Origin: Sanderia malayensis
Taxonomy: Eukaryota > Cnidaria > Scyphozoa > Semaeostomeae > Pelagiidae
NCBI GenBank assembly: GCA_013076295.1
Contig: RQOL01000828.1
Span: 2,480,001-2,544,000, forward strand
Reading direction: 5' to 3'
DNA: 64,000 nucleotides
Shown: positions 46,601 to 60,853 of the stretch, piece after piece
How positions within the stretch are numbered: position 1 is the stretch's first letter
Layout of the letters: each line of letters starts with the position of its first letter
Translations under genes and position numbers: made by a program
Notes under the pieces: generated by a model
The model's input: only the letters and a program-made list of their open reading frames with translations
Database searches by the model: none
What the model was told of the DNA's origin: nothing

Positions 46601-48762
46601 TTCAAAAGTTGATAATTTGCGATAGCTTACCCCAACTATATTCCACTATTTATCAGCCATTTACTTAGGGTTACGGAATCAAATTTTTGAAAATCATCGA
46701 AATATCACTTCCAAGGTGTCTAATCATATTAATTTGGACATTCTGATCATTTTGAGACAATTTCCAGCTCGCTAGCTCCAATATTTCAAAAGTTGATACT
46801 TTGCGATAGCTTACCCCAACTACAGCTACAACTTAAAGATCATTTCACAATGCTTCCAATACAAACCTTTTTTGCATTCTTGGTGAATTATTTAATGCCC
46901 CGGGCGTTAAAAACAATTTTTCACTGCAGTTGCAATACTATTATTAAGATGTTGCATTTTCTGAAAAAACTGATCCGGATTGTAGCTATTGTTTCTACTT
47001 TAGAAACACTTCTCGGTGCTGGTAATGCTCCATATCCGCCATTGGTTAACGATGTACCTGCTAGCAGGTTCAGAAATGCAAAAGATAAACCAATACTTCG
47101 TGTTACAGCTTGTAAGTTCTCATGCAACATCTCATATAATTTATAAATCTTTAATGTAATCTTGATTCTCTTCAATCTCTTTAATCTGTTGATCCTCCTT
47201 ACCAGCTCTATTTTCCACTGACCTTGGACATAGTGTGCTCTTTATCACATTACATCTTGTTATTTTATGTTATATATTATCTTAGTGACCTCGCTGAAGA
47301 AGAACGTTATAAATCAAGCAAATACGACATCAAACAATTCGAAACCAGCCACAAGTTCCTTATCATTGGAGCACGTTCTTCAACTGCTCGCTGGAAGTAA
47401 GTATTTCCAACATGCCTCAACCTCAACTCACTCAATAGCACATTTTTTGAGCTTCAGACAGAAAATATAGCATACTTTACACAATTCCCTTCATTATGTT
47501 GAATCGTAGTGCTTTACGATTGTGTTACTGACTTTTCTTCACTTTACCAAGGCTCTTCAAAAGCAAAGAACGTTACAAAAAGCAAAACTGCTATCTCCAA
47601 GGATGCTACCCAATACGAAGATTATACCAAAGCAGGTAACAAATCAAGTTACAACTTACTCATGTTCTAATTGTTTTATAGCTTGCAACAAATGATATTT
47701 TTCTCTCCCTCCCTCCCTCTACTTCCCCCTTCTCTCCTCCTTCCCTTCCTCTAAAGTACTCAACTTATTCATTATAGGTATATACAAGCGGGTGGGTATT
47801 CCTAGTGATATTCAGAGCAACAATAAACAATCAAACAAGAGTCAAACCTTATTCAAACAGCTTCCAGCACGTCAGCAATCATCAAACCTATTGTCGAAAC
47901 CTGTTTACCCATTGCGTATGGGATCAAGACAGTGGTATGACAGATCGAGTATTGAGCATGCCACGCCAAAGACATTGAGCAGTGCAGAGGAATGGAAGAT
48001 GTATTGGAATGCTTGCAAAGAGATTAATAGCCGAAGAAGTTCAATTCCCGTATGATTTTTTTTATCTTGAGTGAATGTATATAGTGTCGTTGCCACCCCA
48101 ACTGTCATATGATCTAACGCTCTTTTCTTTTAAAGGTACGTTTACAAAAGGATCAGTCTACTGGCCGCAGTATTACAGCTACAACGCGCTTAGATCTTAT
48201 CCGACAAGAGGCTATGGAGCTACTACGAAGTTCAATGCGATCAGCAGAGGTGGGTCTGTGGGATACACCAACCTTGAACCAAGAGCCACAATATGAACAG
48301 TTGTGCCCATTGTCAGCAAAGCGACAAGGGGCCTGGGTTCAAGGTTGGTCAAGAATGACGTCAAATTCCATTCTGCTTAAGTAGGGTGTTGCTAAGGGTG
48401 TAAATTCAAGCACATATACAAGGGTATATAAATGTGAAACAATATTTTTTGCTGCATAGCATATGTGGTTTTGGAAACTTTTCTTGCAATAGGCACTGAC
48501 TGAGCACTTTGGTCTATTTTACAAACTCTTCATTTTTTTACAGCGTGCCCAGATACAAATACGCTGTTGTGTTCAAATGTTGCATTATCATACCTTGCAA
48601 CAGCATTGCAAATTGTGGTTATCACCCAAGGATGAATTGTTGTGGAACACTTTGTCCTCACAAGCCATCAGTTTGCATTTGGACATGAATTCAGCAAATA
48701 GTTGGAGAAGATTCAATTTTCAATGCCTCTCAACTCTGCTAAGAAACCCGTCTCCACAATGA
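43683..48762 (+). CDS. CUB-domain secreted protein with a long polar tail (5' end not found)
   Basis: Exons: 43683-43851, 44075-44302, 47004-47111, 47286-47396, 47552-47635, 47778-48050, 48136-48249 and 48544-48762. The first two encode one CUB domain (phase 1 in, phase 1 out): CDVKG, NSPNYPDIYPTNEHCKLTV, GRCVDDYLQIQ, LCGNDANR, FHSADVRVAGIGFVLTY, with all four expected cysteines. CUB domains bind proteins or glycans outside cells. The rest is rich in Ser, Asn, Gln, Thr and Lys and looks disordered. The last two exons are the least certain: an alternative ends at the TGA at 48051, and other frames of 48136-48290 are also open. The signal-peptide exon was not identified; an ATG at 43531 (MENQRRFWLW...) is a weak candidate. 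The introns carry a minisatellite and a large satellite. Confidence 0.6.
43870..44065. repeat. minisatellite in CUB intron 1
   Basis: About nine units of roughly 21 bp, e.g. gttccctatatcaatgtatct, filling almost the whole intron between the two CUB exons. It creates long spurious open frames. Confidence 0.85.
44303..46822. repeat. 184-bp satellite array in a CUB-gene intron
   Basis: About 13.5 head-to-tail copies with a period of 184 bases (taatttgcga at 44401, 44585, 44769, 44953 and so on). Unit landmarks are gatagcttaccccaactata, tcagccatttacttagggtt, ggtgtctaatcatactaatt and gacaatttccagctcgctag. The array begins directly after the exon donor at 44302. The first copy is the most diverged, and one unit near 46280 has a 4-base insertion (gtagctatcag). 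Confidence 0.95.
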
Positions 48763-48836
48763 AGTCCACCCAAGCTGTTAGGGCAACAGCGAGAGTGCAA
48801 AAGAAAGGACACCCAGCCCCCGATACTTGCCCAAGG

Positions 48837-48842
48837 AATAAA
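48837..48842 (+). terminator. poly(A) signal of the CUB gene
   Basis: AATAAA 75 bases after the stop at 48762. Confidence 0.5.
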
Positions 48843-49007
48843 ATAGAGATAACAAACAGTTTTGTTGAGAAAAAACAGGTTTATTTTAAGAGATCCTTCA
48901 TCATCGTCACCATAAGCAAAATCAAGATAGTTACATTAAATTATTATAAAAGCAAAGAGCAATGTTCTCCATTATTAAAATCAGTACAGAACATGTACTG
49001 AAGTTTT

Positions 49008-49013
49008 TTTATT
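49008..49013 (-). terminator. poly(A) signal of the DHHC gene
   Basis: AATAAA on minus, only about 14 bases after the stop at 49027. The two convergent transcripts end within about 170 bases of each other. Confidence 0.5.
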
Positions 49014-49026
49014 GTTATAAACCCAC

Positions 49027-50073
49027 TCATATGTCCTTAGAATTTTCTGAAGTAATGTTTATGGTTGAGGCTGTGAAATCAGTTCCTTCTCTGGGTAGTG
49101 GTGATTTGAAGAAATATCCAAAAAATGTTAAGTACCATCTACTGCCAAGAACGTCTAACCAGTTTTCTCTAAAAGACCTCCTGTAATCAAAGATTTTCTT
49201 CTTGCATTCGAATTGGGTCTGACCTCGTGAGATGAAGAAGATTTGAAATGACATGAGGCATGTGAACATGAATGCCGTGAAGATGCAAATGCCACAAACA
49301 ATCAGGATCCTCAGCTGGTAGAATGTACAATAACCAAGAACAAATGCGGCCGCAGGGAAGATGAGCTTGACTACCAACCAAAAGCTGAAGCCTCCAAGAA
49401 CGCTGGCAAAGTAGTCCAGGTTGAACAGCAAAGTATAAACACTGCCCAACCATAGGTAAAATGCCATGCATATAAAATAACGATGATTTTTGTGTCCAAC
49501 ACAGTTTCCAGTGAAAATGCAATGATGATCACGCTTTAAAACGCAAATTTCACAAATAGGGCAGTGGTGAGATCTGGGTGGGGCATTCATTTGACAATCG
49601 TGGCAGTAGTACCAGCCATTTCTCAGCACCGAAGGAAGACTTATAGTTGGGCATTTTATCGTCGAATCGGTAAATATCATTGAATACAGGTTACTAAAGA
49701 CGCTGAAGGCAATAAATAATCCGGCTGCTACGTGAGCCATGTACCAAAACGTGAAGGGTGCATGATATATTGGAAGCACTACAAACCATTGAAATGAAAT
49801 TATCGAAACCAAACCAATATGCGTGACTGAAAAAGCTATCTGGTCGGTTTTAGATTTAGTCGGCCATACTCTGCGGAAGAACGACTGCTTTGGACTGTCA
49901 AGTTCCAACATATTTGCTTGAAAGTAAAGTTGCAGCAGTAACACACTTACAACGAATTTAGGCCGTGCAAAAATATGCTGAGCACGACGACTACAAGACG
50001 CCTCCTTTTCCAGAAATTCCATTGTGCAAACCCCCTGAGTTAATTGTAAGTCGAACCATTTTGCGTATAACAT
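49027..50073 (-). CDS. DHHC palmitoyltransferase, intronless
   Basis: A single open frame of 348 codons from ATG 50073; ATG 50022 (MEFLEKEAS) is a plausible alternative start. The cysteine-rich catalytic domain is complete: YYCHDCQMNAPPRSHHCPIC, then CVLKRDHHCIFTGNCVGHKN with the DHHC tetrad. The domain is flanked by membrane segments (HIGLVSIISFQWFVVLPIY, WYMAHVAAGLFIAFSVF before; FYLWLGSVYTLLFNL, FWLVVKLIFPAAAFVLGY, ILIVCGICIFTAFMFTCLM after). Such enzymes add palmitate to cysteines of membrane-associated proteins in the Golgi, ER or plasma membrane. CVLKRDHHCIFTGNCVG and overall size suggest the ZDHHC22/24-like group. It is divergent to WDR5, with about 320 bases between the start codons, probably a shared promoter. 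Lack of introns is unusual beside its intron-rich neighbours. Confidence 0.92.
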   Translation of the reverse strand: MLYAKWFDLQLTQGVCTMEFLEKEASCSRRAQHIFARPKFVVSVLLLQLYFQANMLELDSPKQSFFRRVWPTKSKTDQIAFSVTHIGLVSIISFQWFVVLPIYHAPFTFWYMAHVAAGLFIAFSVFSNLYSMIFTDSTIKCPTISLPSVLRNGWYYCHDCQMNAPPRSHHCPICEICVLKRDHHCIFTGNCVGHKNHRYFICMAFYLWLGSVYTLLFNLDYFASVLGGFSFWLVVKLIFPAAAFVLGYCTFYQLRILIVCGICIFTAFMFTCLMSFQIFFISRGQTQFECKKKIFDYRRSFRENWLDVLGSRWYLTFFGYFFKSPLPREGTDFTASTINITSENSKDI

Positions 50074-50391
50074 TTGTAATGCGACGGGGGTAAAAGTAGA
50101 TTTTGAAATGAAGCTAGTTCCCAGTGCCTGCGGTGGGAGAAGTAAAGAAATCGCTTATATCGCCATTCATGGAAAGCATGGAGTAACAATACATGAAAGT
50201 CAAGGTATTATTATTGCTGAATTTATGTGCGTTTGTTTTCATTGAAGCTTTGTTGCTGGAGATTTGATTTTGGTAATCATATAATTCAATTCTAGGACGG
50301 CCGTTGGAGGCTATTAGTTTACTAAAAGTCTAATTATCTAGTGGGAAAAGACTGCTTCGATTTATCAGGCCTTCTTTGTGTGGCAGAAAAA

Positions 50392-53213
<2,822 letters not shown>

Positions 53214-55482
53214 AGGTACGAGAACTGTTTTGACCGACTTGCAATGTAAACCGCACTGTACATATCCGGCCATCCCGGACACCATGATAACAAGAACACA
53301 ATTATATATAGTTTGATAGATGTATAAAGGAGCTTATGTCCTGCTATGGTGCGTGCAATGCAGTTTATTCTAAACACATTGGTTTCCTTGTTAATTCAAC
53401 TGGTTATACAGCAGCGACATTTATTACTCTGTTATATATTTGTCATATACTTATGTAGTTTCTCTGTTATTCAAAGACGTTTTTTGTAATAGTCAAACAA
53501 ATCTGCGTTGTTTTAGTGGGCTATTTTTTAAACAACGAAACTTTGGTCCAAATTAATCTCTCGTCTTCGCTTCAAAATTGTTTTTGCACGAGGCGAAGAT
53601 TTTTGCTTTTCATTGACTTAGTTAATATGTTTTGCTTCGTTTGGAGAATCAGAATGCGTTGTATTTCACACAGAAACTTTAAACATTTCTTTGATTTTGT
53701 TGTCGAGTTCCAACTTGCGATACTTTTAAGTCCCTTGGGATATCTAATCAAAAGTTGACTTTTATTTTTTAAGTTTTTTTGACCAGAGAAGTCATCACCT
53801 GTGCCATACTTATGTAAATTATTATTATTTTAAGTTGCATGAGGAGGAATTTGCAACTTGTTCTCCCCCCCCGGGGGGTTCTAATTTATTATTTTATGTA
53901 AACTTAAGACCTCGTGCCCTGCCTGGACCCAGTCTTCAATTCGTCTTGGCATGACAGTTGGATTTGGTTTGGTTGGGCCTTGCAAACACGCGTTTTTTGT
54001 GAAAATTGGTACTTAAACCTGATGTTTTTCACGTTTTGGTAAACATGGAAAAGATTGGAGGCAGAAAATTATAAGGTGAGTGGTGAGTCACATTTATTGT
54101 ATTTTCAATTCGAGAACTTTCTTGCGAGTTCGTCGAAGTAGATTTTACAGCAAAGTTCAGTAAATTATGCTCATGCTAAAAATTGAGAAAGATTGGCTTG
54201 CGTAAACAGAGGCGTTCAGTGCAATTCAGAAGCCCACAACAATATCCTTCCCGTATATTTTCGTCAGTGAGTGGTAGCTAAGTATTTTATAAAGATAGAG
54301 TTAACGTATTTTTGTAATGTGTCTTCTTGCTCGTTGACCGGTTGTTCCATGTTTATTGAAATGCAAGACATTTAGACTTTACAAACATTTAGAAAGAAGC
54401 TCAGAATAAGCAGTAATTCATATGGCAATTAATTATTTCTAGACAGCTCTGCAAAGCAAAATATATTTAAAAATAAATATCATAATTTTCTATTTCATAA
54501 TACCATTGGGAGTCAAAAAATTGAAATGAATAGGTACATAATTTGTGTTGTTTGAGTTGTGAATCCAAGTCAAATCATTTTAATTTTTTGACATGAAAAT
54601 GAAACCTTTCAAATCTTCTTCAAGAAGCTCACTTGTGCAAGTTACATGGTTTTTATAAGAACATCTCAATTTCTTAATTTCACGCTCTTAATTTTGCAGA
54701 TTTAAGCAAAAAATTGTTCAAAAATGTTCTTAACCTTTTGAAAATTCTTTGATTTACATTAACAAATCCTTAAATGGTTCTTATATGATTTGTTCTCATA
54801 AAAAATGTGTAATGCTTGTCTGCCCGCAAGGGATCATGGTTGACAGTAATGACGTATGCGACTTTGACACTGCGCGTAGTAAGGTGTTTGCTTAACTATA
54901 AATGTCTTGGATCAAAGTCTGATTAATACATTACTAGTATCATTGAAATGCATTGAACGATAGAAAATGCTATTGTAGTACATCGTCAGTTAATCAATCG
55001 GTGAGTGGTCGTATCAGTTTATTCCTTATTGAGGCAGTTTTGTCAAGTTTAGGTCCGCTGGCTTCCGTCTTGTATTGTCATCTCGTCAAGCCCTCTTCGG
55101 GGAATGTGGACAGTGGAATCGGATAAATTCCTACAAAAGCGAGCAAATCGTTTAAATAAATAACGGTGAACAAAACTGGAATGAAAAACTAATAATATTT
55201 CACTATTGCTTCGCTATTATTTCGTTTTATTTTCGACAAAGCTCGTAAAAAATATACCATGCCGTCGGGGAATTTAGCTGGGGCATTCATAATAAAGCAC
55301 TTACATTTTCTAATAAACTAAATACGGCATATAACAATAATGATCTTGTCATTATTATCAATTATTATTTTAAAAAATTATTAATTTCGACCTAATACGA
55401 CCCCGCATGCCCTATAATTTATGCAAAATCCTATAATATACGCACGATAATTAATGTTGAAAATATCTGTGATTTTCTATAA
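53214..55482. other. intergenic between convergent WDR5 and QSOX (left arm)
   Basis: AT-rich, no gene seen. It contains a C/G-run palindrome (ccccccccgggggg) near 53868 and is mirrored at 60854-63150. Confidence 0.5.
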
Positions 55483-55483
55483 T

Positions 55484-58054
55484 TAAATAATGAATTCTCT
55501 AAACAATATGTTTGAGCTCCTTTCTTCGTCGCCTCTTCGTAGATAAATAAAGCCCGAAACAATCAACATTGTCACACAGTACACGAGGACACACATACTG
55601 GTATCAACAGAATCAAGACCGACTCCAGTTAGTAAGTAATTAATTGATGATTTTCTTACTGTATCTGATTCCGCTTCCTCACTTTCCCCATCACTGAATG
55701 GGTTCTTGTCTCTCAGTCTGATATTATCAGGGCCGTAGTGTTCCTTCAAGAACTCCAGCACGACCCGTTTGTTCCATTTTGTCTCTGGTATACCATAGCC
55801 GGGAGATGTAACAATCACGTTGTCAGAGTTACCTTTGATTATTCTGCATTCCTTGCATAATTCAACAGGGGGAACTGAGTCTTTGGGAAGGCGGGATCAG
55901 AGCTCAGGTCATTTGCCAATCTAGCATTGACCCGATTATGCCTTTCCCATAGCCAAAGTATCGCATCGTCAAATGATTTCACCTTGAATAGAAGGGAAAT
56001 ACGTGTTAAGACTCCGTCTATCAAACTATTTCACAATGCAAATCCATATAGATATGCTTAGTTGATACGGGGGTATTGTGAGTGTTTAATAAACTGTGTG
56101 ATGCTCAAGTATCGTGCTTTTGGGAGCGTGTTCACGGCATCTGAAATATCTTCGCATGGCTTTGCTTAATAAATGGGTCAAATGGCATTTGAGATTCTTA
56201 CAAACATGTACAGTAAAAACCCGCATGTAAGAACCTGTAATTTCCATCCAGCCTATTGTTCCAAGACAAAGGCTATTGTTTCTCTATTGTTTTGAGCAGA
56301 AATATCACCCAGAAGGTTTAATCCACTGGCTCTTACATGCGGGTTTTTACTGTATACTAGCATATACTAGCACAAACCTCGTTAGACAAATTGGAAGACA
56401 TTGCCACAAAATGATCCCTGCAATATCTACACCCAAAGAAGAAATCGATGAATCCACGAATGCGTCTGAGGAACTCCAAGCCATTCAAATCCGTTTGAGA
56501 TTTGCTACCACAGTGTACGGCCATAGTGTGGAAGAGAATCCACAACGAGCATGGAAAACCACGATATTGTGGCTTACTTCCCTTGCACCCTCGCCACTCC
56601 ACTTCACTTGGCAAGTATGAGTCGAATTTCTACAAAATTACAGAAATATCATTAGTACGGATACATTTGCATCCCCCGCTAAACATTGCATTTTGAATTG
56701 TTTGTCAGTGGGATGTTCGAGGCGCCCAGGGGGTGTGAAATGTATATTGTACGTGTATTGATACCAACCTGTCGTTCGTCCATGTATTGAAGCCATTCGC
56801 CAGAAGTTACAGATTCTTCGCGCGAAGGAGAGTGAAGCCATTTGTCCAGCGATGAGAGATATCGAGACAGAAATGGCTCTGTTGGTGTACACTACAAAAG
56901 CAGAGCGGTTAATCCAACTAAAACCAAGTAGATAGAACACTTTGGAGTGTGGACAACGAGAGACACTCACTCACCTGTCGAAGAAGATTGGACCAATTTT
57001 TCAAGGCTTTCAGTGGTCCTCCTTTTATCACATTCAACTTTGGCACCTCCCGTCGCAGTGAAAGCTAATGCTGCTCACAAGTCCGTCATGTAAACATCGT
57101 CGTAAGCACTGCCGGGTAAACAATAATTAAACAACTTTCGTCTTGAAAATTAATAAACAACTCATGGATATAATTATCTCAATCACTTACACATTGTGCT
57201 TGGATCCAAGACTTTCTTTTGTTTTATTCATGTGTTTCGTTGGTGATTTTTTGCCATCGTGGTCTTTGGAAAGTGGCTCTATTTTATTCAGTGCTGCCAA
57301 GAAGCCTTTTTTCGTTCTGTTGTTTCTTTAAAATTAAGAAAATTCTCTATTAACAGCAAAACTGATATATCGAAAACAAATAATGGATAAGCCCCCCTCT
57401 CGAATAATTTCGAAATAATTCAAAACCTCACGTTCTCCCTTTTGAATGTGACGTTTTGAATGGTCGAAGTATCATGGTAGGTGCCAAGAAGAACGTTGAG
57501 GCCAATGTCAAGACAAGGATAGTCAAGACTACATGTCAATTTGAGGATTAGTGGCAGAGTGATTTCTAATGAAAACTTACTCGCTGACTTCTTTGAATGA
57601 TCCTTTCTGATCAATAATTACCAAAGATGGAAATTCATTTACTTTATATTTCTCTATTAATTCTTCCTGCAATACAAGCAATTCCGGCATCAAAAATCCA
57701 TGTGTATTTATTATACAAAGGAAAAGGTGTAACAAGTAACAGTAAAATATGAACAAATTATCTATTAGTTAATGTACCTGTGTGCTTAAAACTCTATGAA
57801 TCTTTATTTTCTTGCAATTAAGCGTGTCAAGAATGAGCTGATAAAGAAATGTATGTGATAGTATGAAATCTGGGTTCAAGGGTTAATGTAGTTCAAATAT
57901 TTCAATATTGAGGCGGAATAATATAATTGCTGCTCTGCATAAATTTGACATCAAATAAACCTCTCTGCCAATATAAGAACTTTTTTCTTCAAACACTAAT
58001 GCAAGCAACTTGACTGTTGAACGTTTTGATGTGAAACTCTCTATTGTTTGAATG
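55484..58054 (-). CDS. QSOX: QSOX exons 5-12, second (inverted) copy with frame breaks
   Basis: Mirror of 58283-60853; exons recognised include 58054-57961, 57837-57778, the Erv/ALR exon around 56614-56357 and the last exon 56000-55484. Relative to the other copy, this one has five C instead of six in the CAGTTCCCCC run near 55870, shifting the frame just before LCKECR. It has further small deletions in the C-terminal membrane segment near 55545-55570. Conversely, in exon 8 its A-run (aaaacaaaagaaag) gives the frame that joins exon 9 through a canonical donor, so here it may be the better copy. Probably the same gene as 18848-20138, from the other allele. Confidence 0.85.
56209..56354. mobile_element. 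MITE in a QSOX intron (left arm)
   Basis: Termini tacagtaaaaacccgcatgt and acatgcgggtttttactgta are perfect inverted repeats, TA-tipped, about 146 bp, typical of a mariner-type MITE. It is also present at 59989-60139, so it predates the split of the two copies. Confidence 0.85.
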
Positions 58055-58118
58055 CTGTAATGGGAAACAAATCAAAACCTTAACAAAGCATACAACAGCT
58101 TACAGTTGCATGGGTAGA

Positions 58119-58218
58119 NNNNNNNNNNNNNNNNNNNNNNNNNNNNNNNNNNNNNNNNNNNNNNNNNNNNNNNNNNNNNNNNNNNNNNNNNNNNNNNNNN
58201 NNNNNNNNNNNNNNNNNN
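58119..58218. other. assembly gap 2 (100 N)
   Basis: Exactly 100 N. The 20 bases on its right are the exact reverse complement of the 20 bases on its left, and the match continues outward for more than 5.7 kb. Both contigs therefore end at the same genomic point in opposite orientation. Confidence 0.99.
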
Positions 58219-58282
58219 TCTACCCATGCAACTGTAAGCTGTTGTATGCTTTGTTAAGGTTTTGATTTGTTTCCCATTACAG

Positions 58283-60853
58283 CATTCAAACAATAGAGAG
58301 TTTCACATCAAAACGTTCAACAGTCAAGTTGCTTGCATTAGTGTTTGAAGAAAAAAGTTCTTATATTGGCAGAGAGGTTTGATTTGATGTCAAATTTATG
58401 CAGAGCAGCAATTATATTATTCCGCCTCAATATTGAAATATTTGAACTCCATTAATCCTTGAACCTAGATTTCATACTATCACATACATTTCTTTATCAG
58501 CTCATTCTTGACACGCTTAATTGCAAGAAAATAAAGATTCATAGAGTTTTAAGCACACAGGTACATTAACTAATAGATAATTTGTTCATATTTTACTGTT
58601 ACTTGTTACACCTTTTCCTTTGTATAATAAATACACATGGATTTTTGATGCCGGAATTGCTTGTATTGCAGGAAGAATTAATAGAGAAATATAAAGTAAA
58701 TGAATTTCCATCTTTGGTAATTATTGATCAGAAAGGATCATTCAAAGAAGTCAGCGAGTAAGTTTTCATTAGAAATCACTCTGCCACTAATCCTCAAATT
58801 GACATGTAATCTTGACTATCCTTGTCTTGACATTGGCCTCAACGTTCTTCTTGGCACCTACCATGATACTTCGACCATTCAAAACGTCACATTCAAAAGG
58901 GAGAACGTGAGGTTTTGAATTATTTCGAAACTTATTCGAGAGGGGGGCTTCATCCATTTATTTGTTTTCGATATATCAGTTTTGCTGTTAATAGAGAATT
59001 TTCTTAATTTTAAAGAAACAACAGAACGAAAAAAGGCTTCTTGGCAGCACTGAATAAAATAGAGCCACTTTCCAAAGACCACGATGGCAAAAAATCACCA
59101 ACGAAGCACATGAATAAAACAAAGAAAGTCTTGGATCCAAGCACAATGTGTAAGTGATTGAGATAATTATATCCATGAGTTGTTTATTAATTTTCAAGAC
59201 GAAAGTTGTTTAATTATTGTTTACCCGGCAGTGCTTACGACGATGTTTACATGACGGATCTTGTGAGCAGCATTAGCTTCTCACTGCGACGGGAGGTGCC
59301 AAAGTTGAATGTGATAAAAGGAGGACCACTGAAAGCCTTGAAAAATTGGTCCAATCTTCTTCGACAGGTGAGTGAGTGTCTCTCGTTGTCCATGCACTAA
59401 AGTGTTCTATCTACTTGGTTTTAGTTGGATTAACCGCTCTGCTTTTGTAGTGTACACCAACAGAGCCATTTCTGTCTCGATATCTCTCATCGCTGGACAA
59501 ATGGCTTCACTCTCCTTCGCGCGAAGAATCTGTAACTTCTGGCGAATGGCTTCAATACATGGACGAACGACAGGTTGGTATCAATACACGTACAATATAC
59601 ATTTCACACCCCCTGGGCGCCTCGAACATCCCACTGACAAACAATTCAAAATGCAATGTTTAGCGGGGGATGCAAATGTATCCGTACTAATGATATTTCT
59701 GTAATTTTGTAGAAATTCGACTCATACTTGCCAAGTGAAGTGGAGTGGCGAGGGTGCAAGGGAAGTAAGCCACAATATCGTGGTTTTCCATGCTCGTTGT
59801 GGATTCTCTTCCACACTATGGCCGTACACTGTGGTAGCAAATCTCAAACGGATTTGAATGGCTTGGAGTTCCTCAGGCGCATTCGTGGATTCATCGATTT
59901 CTTCTTTGGATGTAGATATTGCAGGGATCATTTTGTGGCAATGTCTTCCAATTTGTCTAACGAGGTTTGTTGCTAGTATATGCTAGTATACAGTAAAAAC
60001 CCGCATGTAAGAGCCAGTGGATTAAGAACCTTCTGGGTGATATTTCTGCTCAAAACAATAGAGGAAACAATAGCCTGTTGTCTTGGAACAATAGGCTGCA
60101 TGGAAATGTACAGGTTCTTACATGCGGGTTTTTACTGTACATGTTTGTAAGAATCTCAAATGCCATTTGACCCATTTATTAAGCAAAGCCATACGAGGAT
60201 ATTTCAGATGTCGTGAACACGGTCGCAAAACATAATACTTAGCTCCACACAGTTTAATTTAACACTCACATTACCCCCGCGTCAACTAGGCATATCTATA
60301 TGGATTTGCATTGTTAAATAGTTTGATAGACAGAGTCTTAACACGTATTTCTCTTCTATTCAAGGTGAAATCATTTGACGATGCGATACTTTGGCTATGG
60401 GAAAGGCATAACCGGGTCAATGCTAGATTGGCAAATGACCTGAGCTCTGATCCCGCCTTCCCAAAGACTCAGTTCCCCCCTGTTGAATTATGCAAGGAAT
60501 GCAGAATAATCAAAGGTAACTCTGACAACGTGATTGTTACATCTCCCGGCTATGGTATACCAGAGACAAAATGGAACAAACGGGTCGTGCTGGAGTTCTT
60601 GAAGGAACACTACGGCCCTGATAATATCAGACTGAGAGACAAGAACCCATTCAGTGATGGGGAAAGTGAGGAAGCGGAATCAGATACAGTAAGAAAATCA
60701 TCAATTAATTACTTACTAACTGGAGTTGGTCTTGATTCTGTTGATACCAGTATGTGCGTCCTCGTGTACTGTGTAACAATGTTGATTGTGTTCGGGCTTT
60801 ATTTCTATCTGACGAAGAGGCGACGAAGAAAGGAGCTCAAACATATTGTTTAG
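58283..60853 (+). CDS. QSOX: quiescin sulfhydryl oxidase, exons 5-12 (3' half)
   Basis: Exons 58283-58376, 58501-58560, 58672-58757, about 59013-59153, 59231-59368, 59450-59570, 59713-59964 and 60365-60853. Exon 5 begins C|ATT CAA and completes the GA left by exon 4 at 20138, so no codons are lost. It reads [16 protein letters not shown], then [20 protein letters not shown] (second thioredoxin-like domain, no CxxC). A helical linker follows, then the Erv/ALR domain [20 protein letters not shown]...[11 protein letters not shown] with the catalytic CRYC and FAD-site Trp/His residues, and VELCKECR. The C-terminal anchor is [20 protein letters not shown] followed by KRRRRK. The whole protein is about 630 residues. 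Exon 8 seems one A short (aaaacaaagaaag); the other copy restores the frame. Confidence 0.93.
59989..60139. mobile_element. MITE in a QSOX intron (right arm)
   Basis: Allelic partner of 56209-56354, with the same termini (tacagtaaaaacccgcatgt / acatgcgggtttttactgta), in the intron between the Erv exon and the last exon. Confidence 0.85.

Noticed and set aside
44303..46822. CRISPR-like or other direct-repeat array
   Set aside because: The repeats are contiguous 184-bp units with no unique spacers, in a eukaryotic intron; this is satellite DNA.
53516..53758. 80-codon frame after WDR5
   Set aside because: It is hydrophobic by AT composition, lies downstream of the WDR5 stop, and its mirror at 62600-62800 carries frame-changing differences, so it is not conserved as protein.
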